Part shown: in pieces, positions 54,637 through 64,000 of the stretch
Numbering within the stretch: the first letter of the stretch is position 1
Layout of the letters: each line of letters opens with the position of its first letter
NCBI GenBank assembly: GCA_037962975.1
Contig: CM075672.1
Span: forward strand, 51,964,501 to 52,028,500
Direction: 5' to 3'
Source of the DNA: Clitoria ternatea
Lineage: Eukaryota > Streptophyta > Magnoliopsida > Fabales > Fabaceae
Length of the DNA stretch: 64,000 bases
Translations under genes and position numbers: made by a program
Notes under the pieces: generated by a model
The model's database searches: none
The model's input: only the letters and a program-made list of their open reading frames with translations
Told to the model about the DNA's origin: nothing

Positions 54637-56398
54637 AACTCTCCCCAACCTAGATTTTTGCTTGTCCTCAAGTAAAAAGAAGTTTGGAAAGGGAATCAAG
54701 CATTTCAACAAAATTAGCTTCTGTACAGATAAATTTTTAAAAGACAATAATCTCAATTTATCTCAAGTAAATGATTTCCTCAATGCCAATTCTTTGAAAT
54801 GTACTGTACCATTAATTTGTTCACAACCCAGGTAACCAATTGCTATAAGAATAAGGAACCCTCATTATTTCTCACGAGGTGGGTGTGTTTGCACATTCAT
54901 CATGAGAACTGCCTAATTAACATTGCCGGCCATTTCTAATCACAATCAATTCATAAGATAAGTAAGGATCAAAAAGGTCTTTTCAAGGTTGTAATGAGGC
55001 TGGGCTATCAAGAATTCTTGGTTTTTCTTTGAGTTCAAAGTGCATGCATAAGAAGAGCATATGTTCTAAAATTTTTCAAATTTTTATGAGGCTTCTTCTT
55101 TTATGCTATTGAATTCTTCGCTTTTCTTTTTCTAGTTTTCTATTTTTGTTACATGTTGGAGAACTTTATTTCTTTTTTTCAGCCTCAGTTTCTTTTATCA
55201 CCCTTTTTTTTGGAGAAGTGTTTTATGTTCTTTTAAAAATCTTTAAGCATGCTGGTAAGGTACGATTTTATTTCTCATGCTTGGTTTAGGGTGTTTGAAT
55301 AAAATTTTTGGCTCAAAAATGGCTACAAAAATTGGGTCATATTCTTAAGGGTAGCTTTTTGGCTCTGAGTTTGTTTTATTTTTTCAAAATTTGCCTTTAT
55401 CATTTCCTTGCTTAATCTTTAAAAGAAGTGTTAATCAGAAAATCAGGCAATGCTTATTTGACGAATTCTCATGAGACTCTCAGTGTTTAGATTTCTCACT
55501 TCTCACTAGGATATAAGGCTTACTTTCCTTATTCTAACAGAAAAGGGTTCACGCATGTAAACAATAAAAAGTACATTCATTCCAATTCCTTGGTTCTTAA
55601 TTCAGCCATTTTACCTTTTAACAATCAAGTTTATTGTCTAAAAAATATTCTGCTGCTTAGAAACTCTTCTTGTTCAAAAAGTAAAGTCTTTGGTTGGGTT
55701 TTTCAAAAATGTTCAAAGTTTTAATCATCAAAACAGGAGTAATCACAAGCAAATAATCACAAGCAAACAAGAATAATCACAAGCAATTCTAAAGTATGCT
55801 GCACTAAAGATAAAGTAAAGCTATAAATTGTCAATTTGAAATAAAACTAAGTAGCAATTTAAACTTCAAGAAATGAAAGCATTAAAAATTTTTCACTCTT
55901 CCTCAGATGAGTCCTCTTCTGTTCCCTGGTCTTTTTCTAGAGGTCCCTGTGTTGAAGTTCCTGGCCTATCCTCTGTAGTCTCACCTCCTCCCACAAAAGG
56001 AGGCCTGTCCCCAGGCCAAGCAAGTAGGGCCTCAAACTGGGCAGGTGGCATCCAAGGATTGTGTTGACCTGCAGGAATGCTGTGATAAAGGCCATTGTGA
56101 ATGTGTAACAAACCTCTATGATGAGCGTTCTGCTGGGCCAGGAGGTGGCTATTTTGAATTTTCAGGATGTGAATGCCTTGTAAAATCAGAGTGGCTTCTG
56201 TGCTGAGGGGAGGATGGGCAGGTGCTGTGTTGAATGCTTGCTGTGCTGCTTGAGAGGCAGGTGGAGGGGGTACATCAGCTGCAAGAGGTACTGGATTACT
56301 GCAGTAACGCTCAATGAAGCGTTTGTCTATGGAAGGCCTAATTGGTTTGAGGTCTTGTACCTCAACACCATGAAATCCCCGGCAACGGCGCCAAAACT
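54637..56398 (-). mobile_element. Calypso-2 internal region, unit 2 (1762 bp)
   Basis: PPT 54637-54672, 3' UTR, env C-terminus, PBS 56376-56393. Differs from unit 1 by scattered single bases and no length change. Confidence 0.9.
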
Positions 56399-56438
56399 TG
56401 ATAGTATGTTTTTTAGATATTGGGACTGAAGAGTTCAT
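55893..56438 (-). CDS. Unit 2 LTR-PBS-env fused frame (181 codons, open)
   Basis: Starts in LTR 3 (MNSSVPISKKHTIKF), crosses the PBS as WRRCRGF and joins the env-like C-terminus at HGVEVQDLKPIRPSI. It then contains ERYCSNPVP, a Pro/Ala-rich PPPPASQAAQQAF stretch, HILKIQNSHLLAQQ, a His-rich HNGLYHSIPAGQHN block and an acidic end. No signal peptide or membrane span. Any transcript from the LTR TATA would have a leader of about 800 nt with upstream ATGs, so translation is doubtful. Created by deletion; probably not a selected gene. Confidence 0.4.
   Translation of the reverse strand: MNSSVPISKKHTIKFWRRCRGFHGVEVQDLKPIRPSIDKRFIERYCSNPVPLAADVPPPPASQAAQQAFNTAPAHPPLSTEATLILQGIHILKIQNSHLLAQQNAHHRGLLHIHNGLYHSIPAGQHNPWMPPAQFEALLAWPGDRPPFVGGGETTEDRPGTSTQGPLEKDQGTEEDSSEEE
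56376..56393 (-). other. Primer-binding site (tRNA-Asp), unit 2
   Basis: Identical 18-mer to unit 1, five bases from LTR 3. Confidence 0.9.
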
Positions 56439-58065
56439 TGAAAGAGAATCAAGTTTGTATAATATGAACTCAATGGAATGGATGTGCCAAGTTTAAACAC
56501 AGAGGTTGTAGTATAGTATAGATGTCGTTCCACTGAGGAGGTGTTAGAATGAAGATCTTAGTTTTGAATTGATTAGGCAGAAGGTTTTTAGTTTGTTTTG
56601 TTGTGAATGATGTTGAATGAAAAAGTAATAAATAACAGAGAGTGAAATTTTGCAAAAGATAACAGTGAATGGTGTTGAAAAATCAGTTTTGTAAAACAGG
56701 GATTGGCTTCATCACATCTTCACCTCTGTAAGCTGCATAAGTTTTCATATAAGTAAATCGAAAAGATAAGTTCTACGTCACAATGAAAGTCATTTGTATC
56801 GATCCCTCGACTACAAAATTCATAAGAATGATTTCAAACCGCTGATCCCTTAGTCACTTTGAAATCATCCCAGCATTATCGATCGATTATTTTGACGTTT
56901 ATTGCGTTAGACGCCATCCCTGGCTACCTACTCACAATAAGTATTTCTTTCAGGTTCTGCTTTCAAAAGTCACTTCCCAGCATACTTGAGAAAACTTAGA
57001 ACAAGAAAATAGTGATCAAGTATTTTCAGGCATTAAACGCAGAAAGAAATACAGTAACTTATCAAATCTCATTACTAAATAAAAACTTACAGCAGCATTA
57101 CTTTAGTGTTGAATGGATTACAGCCAATCCCATAAGGGAGATTAGTTACTCATGCCTTGCATTTTCACCATCAAAAGAATGAATACAGAAAATAATGGAA
57201 AAGATTTGAAATACAGGGGATGAATCTGATGATCCATGTGATGTTGTTTGCAGCTTGATTTATAGGAGTCAAGGTTCAGCTTCCCTTTCCCACTTGTGTA
57301 GAACCCATGTAGCATCTTTCAGAGACTTGTAGAAACACAAGAAAGTGGGTGAGTTGGCATCCTACCATTGGTGAATATTAAATTGAAAAATCCCATACTG
57401 TATGAGTCACACTTGAGCTTAGTGGTTACGCTCAAGCGTGAAGGGTTCTGATGCTGTTTGATGGTCTCTCGCTCAAGCTGAATTAACCACGCTCAAGCGT
57501 GGCCTTCCTCACGTTGCTCACGCTTACTTCTTCTCAGCTACGCTCAAGCAAGGCTTTGTCATCCATTAGTCACGCTCAAGCGTGTAAAGCACACGCTCAA
57601 GCGCTCTTCATGTGCATGGTCACGCTCGAGCTCCTTCTAGTCACGCTCAAGCGTGCTTCATGTGTAGGCTCACGCTCACGCTCACGCTTAATCTTCGCTT
57701 GGGCGCTCTCGAGCTCACGCTTAAGCGGCTCATTCCCATGCTTGAGCGTGAGAGGGGTCCTGATGCCTCTTTGTCTTCTTTAAGTCATGCTTGCCAATCT
57801 TAATCCTCGCTCAAGCGTCTAGTATTCACGCTTAAGCGTGAGAGATGCTTTATGTTCTCAAACTTTCATGCTCAAGCTTGCTTACTTTGTCCTGCCTTCC
57901 TGTTGAGTTCCCTGCACTTTCCAAGGGTTTAAACATAATACTTCTTTTATACACTACTTAAAAGATTCATGCTCACTTCCTTTAATAATTCATTAATTTA
58001 GCTCAAATTCTTTACAAAATTAGTTCAAATGAGTCATGAAATCAATGCTTAATCAACACTCATCA
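56399..58065 (-). repeat. Calypso-2 LTR 3 (1667 bp)
   Basis: Shares private variants with LTR 4: GTGTAGGCTCACGC at 57661, GATCCCTTAGTC at 56844 and CTCAAGCAAGG at 57543. TATA-like at 57258-57264. Confidence 0.9.
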
Positions 58066-59827
58066 AACTCTCCCCAACCTAGATTTTTGCTTGTCCTCAA
58101 GTAAAAAGAAGTTTGGAAAGGGAATCAAGCATTTCAACAAAATTAGCTTCTGTACAGATAAATTTTTAAAAGACAATAATCTCAATTTATCTCAAGTAAA
58201 TGATTTCCTCAATGCCAATTCTTTGAAATGTACTGTACCATTAATTTGTTCACAACGCAGGTAACCAATTGCTATAAGAATAAGGAACCCTCATTATTTC
58301 TCACGAGGTGGGTGTGTTTGCACATTCATCATGAGAACTGCCTAATTAACATTGCCGGCCATTTCTAATCACAATCAATTCATAAGATAAGTAAGGATCA
58401 AAAAGGTCTTTTCAAGGTTGTAATGAGGCTGGGCTATCAAGAATTCTTGGTTTTTCTTTGAGTTCAAAGTGCATGCATAAGAAGAGCATATGTTCTAAAA
58501 TTTTTCAAATTTTTATGAGGCTTCTTCTTTTATGCTATTGAATTCTTCGCTTTTCTTTTTCTAGTTTTCTATTTGTGTTACATGTTGGAGAACTTTATTT
58601 CTTTTTTTCAGCCTCAGTTTCTTTTATCACCCTTTTTTTTGGAGAAGTGTTTTATGTTCTTTTAAAAATCTTTAAGCATGCTGGTAAGGTACGATTTTAT
58701 TTCTCATGCTTGGTTTAGGGTGTTTGAATAAAATTTTTGGCTCAAAAATGGCTACAAAAATTGGGTCATATTCCTAAGGGTAGCTTTTTGGCTCTGAGTT
58801 TGTTTTATTTTTTCAAAATTTGCCTTTATCATTTCCTTGCTTAATCTTTAAAAGAAATGTTAATCAGAAAATCAGGCAATGCTTATTTGACGAATTCTCA
58901 TGAGACTCTCAGTGTTTAGATTTCTCACTTCTCACTAGGATATAAGGCTTACTTTCCTTATTCTAACAGAAAAGGGTTCACGCATGTAAACAATAAAAAG
59001 TACATTCATTCCAATTCCTTGGTTCTTAATTCAGCCATTTTACCTTTTAACAATCAAGTTTATTGTCTAAAAAATATTCTGCTGCTTAGAAACTCTTCTT
59101 GTTCAAAAAGTAAAGTCTTTGGTTGGGTTTTTCAAAAATGTTCAAAGTTTTAATCATCAAAACAGGAGTAATCACAAGCAAATAATCACAAGCAAACAAG
59201 AATAATCACAAGCAATTCTAAAGTATGCTGCACTAAAGATAAAGTAAAGCTATAAATTGTCAATTTGAAATAAAACTAAGTAGCAATTTAAACTTCAAGA
59301 AATGAAAGCATTAAAAATTTTTCACTCTTCCTCAGATGAGTCCTCTTCTGTTCCCTGGTCTCTTTCTAGAGGTCCCTGTGTTGAAGTTCCTGGCCTATCC
59401 TCTGTAGTCTCACCTCCTCCCACAAAAGGAGGCCTGTCCCCAGGCCAAGCAAGTAGGGCCTCAAACTGGGCAGGTGGCATCCAAGGATTGTGTTGACCTG
59501 CAGGAATGCTGTGATAAAGGCCATTGTGAATGTGTAACAAACCTCTATGATGAGCGTTCTGCTGGGCCAGGAGGTGGCTATTTTGAATTTTCAGGATGTG
59601 AATGCCTTGTAAAATCAGAGTGGCTTCTGTGCTGAGGGGAGGATGGGCAGGTGCTGTGTTGAATGCTTGCTGTGCTGCTTGAGAGGCAGGTGGAGGGGGT
59701 ACATCAGTTGCAGGAGGTACTGGATTACTGCAGTAACGCTCAATGAAGCGTTTGTCTATGGAAGGCCTAATTGGTTTGAGGTCTTGTACCTCAACACCAT
59801 GAAATCCCCGGCAACGGCGCCAAAACT
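58066..59827 (-). mobile_element. Calypso-2 internal region, unit 3 (1762 bp)
   Basis: PPT 58066-58101, 3' UTR, env C-terminus, PBS 59805-59822. Closest to unit 2 across the 3' UTR and env end. Confidence 0.9.
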
Positions 59828-59867
59828 TGATAGTATGTTTTTTAGATATTGGGACTGAAGAGTTCAT
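59322..59867 (-). CDS. Unit 3 LTR-PBS-env fused frame (181 codons, open)
   Basis: Same architecture and length as the unit 2 frame, differing at a few residues (PVPPATDVPP here against PVPLAADVPP; LERDQ against LEKDQ). As there, the frame starts in an LTR (LTR 4) and passes through the PBS; it is best read as a deletion by-product that happens to stay open. Confidence 0.4.
   Translation of the reverse strand: MNSSVPISKKHTIKFWRRCRGFHGVEVQDLKPIRPSIDKRFIERYCSNPVPPATDVPPPPASQAAQQAFNTAPAHPPLSTEATLILQGIHILKIQNSHLLAQQNAHHRGLLHIHNGLYHSIPAGQHNPWMPPAQFEALLAWPGDRPPFVGGGETTEDRPGTSTQGPLERDQGTEEDSSEEE
59805..59822 (-). other. Primer-binding site (tRNA-Asp), unit 3
   Basis: Identical to the other two PBS copies, five bases from LTR 4. 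Confidence 0.9.
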
Positions 59868-61494
59868 TGAAAGAGAATCAAGTTTGTATAATATGAACTC
59901 AATGGAATGGATGTGCCAAGTTTAAACACAGAGGTTGTAGTATAGTATAGATGTCGTTCCACTGAGGAGGTGTTAGAATGAAGATCTTAGTTTTGAATTG
60001 ATTAGGCAGAAGGTTTTTAGTTTGTTTTGTTGTGAATGATGTTGAATGAAAAAGTAATAAATAACAGAGAGTGAAATTTTGCAAAAGATAACAGTGAATG
60101 GTGTTGAAAAATCAGTTTTGTAAAACAGGGATTGGCTTTATCACATCTTCACCTCTGTAAGCTGCATAAGTTTTCATATAAGTAAATCGAAAAGATAAGT
60201 TCTACGTCACAATGAAAGTCATTTGTATCGATCCCTCGACTACAAAATTCATAAGAATGATTTCAAACCGCTGATCCCTTAGTCACTTTGAAATCATCCC
60301 AGCATTATCGATCGATTGTTTTGACGTTTATTGCGTTAGACGCCATCCCTGGCTACCTACTCACAATAAGTATTTCTTTCAGGTTCTGCTTTCAAAAGTC
60401 ACTTCCCAGCATACTTGAGAAAACTTAGAACAAGAAAATAGTGATCAAGTATTTTCAGGCATTAAACGCAGAAAGAAATACAGTAACTTATCAAATCTCA
60501 TTACTAAATAAAAACTTACAGCAGCATTACTTTAGTGTTGAATGGATTACAGCCAATCCCATAAGGGAGATTAGTTACTCATGCCTTGCATTTTCACCAT
60601 CAAAAGAATGAATACAGAAAATAATGGAAAAGATTTGAAATACAGGGGATGAATCTGATGATCCATGTGATGTTGTTTGCAGCTTGATTTATAGGAGTCA
60701 AGGTTCAGCTTCCCTTTCCCACTTGTGTAGAACCCATGTAGCATCTTTCAGAGACTTGTAGAAACACAAGAAAGTGGGTGAGTTGGCATCCCACCATTGG
60801 TGAATATTAAATTGAAAAATCCCATACTGTATGAGTCACACTTGAGCTTAGTGGTTACGCTCAAGCGTGAAGGGTTCTGATGCTGTTTGATGGTCTCTCG
60901 CTCAAGCTGAATTAACCACGCTCAAGCGTGGCCTTCCTCACGTTGCTCACGCTTACTTCTTCTCAGCTACGCTCAAGCAAGGCTTTGTCATCCATTAGTC
61001 ACGCTCAAGCGTGTAAAGCACACGCTCAAGCGCTCTTCATGTGCATGGTCACGCTCGAGCTCCTTCTAGTCACGCTCAAGCGTGCTTCATGTGTAGGCTC
61101 ACGCTCACGCTCACGCTTAATCTTCGCTTGGGCGCTCTCGAGCTCACGCTTAAGCGGCTCATTCCCATGCTTGAGCGTGAGAGGGGTCCTGATGCCTCTT
61201 TGTCTTCTTTAAGTCATGCTTGCCAATCTTAATCCTCGCTCAAGCGTCTAGTATTCACGCTTAAGCGTGAGAGATGCTTTATGTTCTCAAACTTTCATGC
61301 TCAAGCTTGCTTACTTTGTCCTGCCTTCCTGTTGAGTTCCCTGCACTTTCCAAGGGTTTAAACATAATACTTCTTTTATACACTACTTAAAAGATTCATG
61401 CTCACTTCCTTTAATAATTCATTAATTTAGCTCAAATTCTTTACAAAATTAGTTCAAATGAGTCATGAAATCAATGCTTAATCAACACTCATCA
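59828..61494 (-). repeat. Calypso-2 LTR 4 (1667 bp)
   Basis: 3' LTR of the fourth unit and 5' LTR of unit 3. Very close to LTR 3. TATA-like at 60687-60693. Confidence 0.9.
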
Positions 61495-62750
61495 AACTCT
61501 CCCCAACCTAGATTTTTGCTTGTCCTCAAGTAAAAAGAAGTTTGGAAAGGGAATCAAGCATTTCAACAAAATTAGCTTCTGTACAGATAAATTTTTAAAA
61601 GACAATAATCTCAATTTATCTCAAGTAAATGATTTCCTCAATGCCAATTCTTTGAAATGTACTGTACCATTAATTTGTTCACAACGCAGGTAACCAATTG
61701 CTATAAGAATAAGGAACCCTCATTATTTCTCACGAGGTGGGTGTGTTTGCACATTCATCATGAGAACTGCCTAATTAACATTGCCGGCCATTTCTAATCA
61801 CAATCAATTCATAAGATAAGTAAGGATCAAAAAGGTCTTTTCAAGGTTGTAATGAGGCTGGGCTATCAAGAATTCTTGGTTTTTCTTTGAGTTCAAAGTG
61901 CATGCATAAGAAGAGCATATGTTCTAAAATTTTTCAAATTTTTATGAGGCTTCTTCTTTTATGCTATTGAATTCTTCGCTTTTCTTTTTCTAGTTTTCTA
62001 TTTTTGTTACATGTTGGAGAACTTTATTTCTTTTTTTCAGCCTCAGTTTCTTTTATCACCCTTTTTTTTGGAGAAGTGTTTTATGTTCTTTTAAAAATCT
62101 TTAAGCATGCTGGTAAGGTACGATTTTATTTCTCATGCTTGGTTTAGGGTGTTTGAATAAAATTTTTGGCTCAAAAATGGCTACAAAAATTGGGTCATAT
62201 TCTTAAGGGTAGCTTTTTGGCTCTGAGTTTGTTTTATTTTTTCAAAATTTGCCTTTATCATTTCCTTGCTTAATCTTTAAAAGAAGTGTTAATCAGAAAA
62301 TCAGGCAATGCTTATTTGACGAATTCTCATGAGACTCTCAGTGTTTAGATTTCTCACTTCTCACTAGGATATAAGGCTTACTTTCCTTATTCTAACAGAA
62401 AAGGGTTCACGCATGTAAATAATAAAAAGTACATTCATTCCAATTCCTTGGTTCTTAATTCAGCCATTTTACCTTTTAACAATCAAGTTTATTGTCTAAA
62501 AAATATTCTGTTGCTTAGAAACTCTTCTTGTTCAAAAAGTAGAGTCTTTGGTTGGGTTTTTCAAAAATGTTCAAAGTTTTAATCATCAAAACAGGAGTAA
62601 TCACAAGCAAATAATCACAAGCAAACAAGAATAATCACAAGCAATTCTAAAGTATGCTGCACTAAAGATAAAGTAAAGCTATAAATTGTCAATTTGAAAT
62701 AAAACTAAGTAGCAATTTAAACTTCAAGAAATGAAAGCATTAAAAATTTT
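61495..62750 (-). other. PPT and 3' UTR of unit 4
   Basis: PPT 61495-61530. The 3' UTR carries the same diagnostic bases as unit 1 (AAATAATAAAAAG at 62418, CTGTTGCTTAG at 62510, AGTAGAGTC at 62540), not those of units 2 and 3. No gene. Confidence 0.7.
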
Positions 62751-64000
62751 TCACTCTTCCTCAGATGAGTCCTCTTCTGTTCCCTGGTCTCTTTCTGGAG
62801 GTCCCTGTGTTGAAGTTCCTGGCCTATCCTCTGTAGTCTCACCTCCTCCCACAAAAGGAGGCCTGTCCCCAGGCCAAGCAAGTAGGGCCTTAAACTGGGC
62901 AGGTGCCATCCAAGGATTGTGTTGACCTGCAGGAATGCTGTGATAAAGGCCATTGTGAATGTGTAACAAACCTCTATGATGAGCGTTCTGCTAGGCCAGG
63001 AGGTGGCTATTTTGAATTTTCAGGATGTGAATGCCTTGTAAAATCAGAGTGGCTTCTGTGCTGAGGGGAGGATGGGCAGGTGCTGTGTTGAATGCTTGCT
63101 GTGCTGCTTGAGAGGCAGGTGGAGGGGGTACATCAGTTGCAGGAGGTACTGGATTACTGCAGTAACGCTCAATGAAGCGTTTGTCTATGGAAGGCCTAAT
63201 TGGTTTGAGGTCTTGTACCTCAACACCATGAGCTGCACAAAAATCAGTGATAAAGGCAGGAAAACCGAGACTCCCTTTTACCTTTTGACCTGCCTGGGAA
63301 TACTTCTGGTCAGAAATCACAAACTTGTGAATTTCATCAGAGAGTATTTGGGCTAGATCAATGGAGATGTCCTCTCTCAGAATGCAGTATAACAAATAGC
63401 ACCTACTAAAAATTAAATCAGAGACATGAGCGTTAGGTGCTATGTTAGCTAATAAGAAAGAAGTCCAAACTTGAGAAATAGAAGTCATGTCTTTTCTTAA
63501 AATTCTCAGTGGGGTCTCTCCTTGCCCCATTTGAAAGTGGTGTCCTGGAACACATATGGCTGCTTCAAGGTCATTTGTGGCAATGAATTGGTTCCTTGCA
63601 ACCATAGCAGCATATTCACATATTTCTCCCTCTCCTAGGGTCATAATGTTCCCCAAGTAAAAATTGATTGTGTCCCTGTCATAGGAGAGCCAGGTTCCCC
63701 TCACATAAGTTTTTCTTTCTCCTCCTCCATCTTTTGTCCAAGCATTCGCATAGAATTCTCTTACAACTTCTGGGTCATATTTCTCCCTTGGGTAACATAC
63801 TTTTAACCAATTTCTCCTCTTTATGATTTGTAGGAAAGCGTCACAATCTCCCAAGGCCAAATCTACTTTTCTTTCTGGTATAAATGTCCAGTTTGAGATG
63901 TCCTCATAACGCTTGCTCTTACTTTTATTCCTGAATCTTGGAGCATCATCTTGTTCATCTGTGCGTGGTCTTTTGCCTTTATTTCTTCGGGAACTCCTTG
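62751..64000 (-). CDS. Env-like ORF of Calypso-2, unit 4 (5' end outside window, one in-frame stop)
   Basis: The frame is open from the window edge to a TAG at 62991-62993 and, past it, in the same frame to 62751. The visible N-terminus is strongly basic (RSSRRNKGKRPRTDEQDD), like the MAPKK...PKRQRRTTD start of Calypso A env, so the true start is probably just outside. The body has NWTFIPERKVDLALGDCDAF, EFYANAWTKDGGGERKTYVRG, SYDRDTINFYLGN, a FSRCYLLYCILRE block and FPAFITDFCAAHGVEVQDL. No signal peptide or hydrophobic span is evident. Such proteins are commonly labelled envelope-like from their position; their function is unknown. Confidence 0.65.

Larger units (their letters stand above)
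49544..64000 (-). mobile_element. Tandem shared-LTR array of a second Calypso-like family
   Basis: Four LTRs start at 49544, 52970, 56399 and 59828 (spacings 3426, 3429, 3429). Between them are three internal regions of exactly 1762 bp. The fourth internal region does not stop at 63256 but enters upstream env-like coding sequence and leaves the window. Minus-strand order in each short unit: LTR, tRNA-Asp PBS, env C-terminus, 3' UTR, PPT, LTR. Gag and pol are absent from the short units. Confidence 0.9.

Noticed and set aside
1..64000. A host plant gene within the window
   Set aside because: I looked for long non-retroelement frames on both strands and found none; every frame with recognisable motifs belongs to a retroelement.

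Overview
This window is plant nuclear repetitive DNA: a nest of LTR retrotransposons, with no host gene, rRNA, genuine tRNA gene or CRISPR array that I can support. The pol and gag motifs belong to plant Ty1/copia (SIRE/Maximus-like) and plant Ty3/gypsy (Athila/Calypso-like and Tekay/Del-like) lineages. Primer-binding sites match plant tRNA-Asp and initiator tRNA-Met. The mix, with an envelope-like ORF of the type seen in legume Calypso-like elements, suggests a dicot, probably a legume. The species is inference only. Nesting and stop codons suggest heterochromatin.

Layout. (1) 1-3154: 3' end of an Athila-clade element (+). (2) 3155-7627, 45995-46728 and about 48041-49543: one decayed SIRE-like copia element (+), the outer host of the nest, holding gag, protease, integrase, RT, RNase H and an env-like ORF. 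(3) 7628-15036: Calypso-like element A (-), running from its 3' LTR through env-like ORF, integrase and RNase H to part of RT. (4) 15037-21123: 5' LTR, PBS and leader of a Tekay-like element T3 (+), which cuts Calypso A inside RT. (5) 21124-22695: a Calypso-like gag-protease-env remnant (-). (6) 22696-34156: a head-to-tail Tekay pair (+), partial T1, LTR A, complete but mutated T2, LTR B. (7) 34157-38184: 3' end and LTR of Tekay T5 (+). (8) 38185-39285: Calypso LTR fragment (-). (9) 39286-45994: 5' half of Tekay T4 (-). (10) 46729 to about 48040: copia LTR plus internal scrap (-), lying inside its own family member. (11) 49544-64000: tandem shared-LTR array of a second Calypso-like family (-), with four LTRs, three internally deleted units of identical internal length, and a fourth unit that runs into the larger env-like ORF and off the window.

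How it fits together. Nothing here is one functional pathway: these are retroelement parts (gag capsid, aspartic protease, RT/RNase H, DDE integrase, env-like protein) that would act in cis in a replicating element, and nearly all are broken. The most notable signals are structural. Two unrelated families form LTR-internal-LTR-internal arrays. The small Calypso units join the PBS directly to the env C-terminus, leaving a short reading frame that runs LTR-PBS-env. Several unrelated LTR families each carry a dense array of a short motif, usually a CG-rich palindrome; in three of them it lies just upstream of a putative TATA box.
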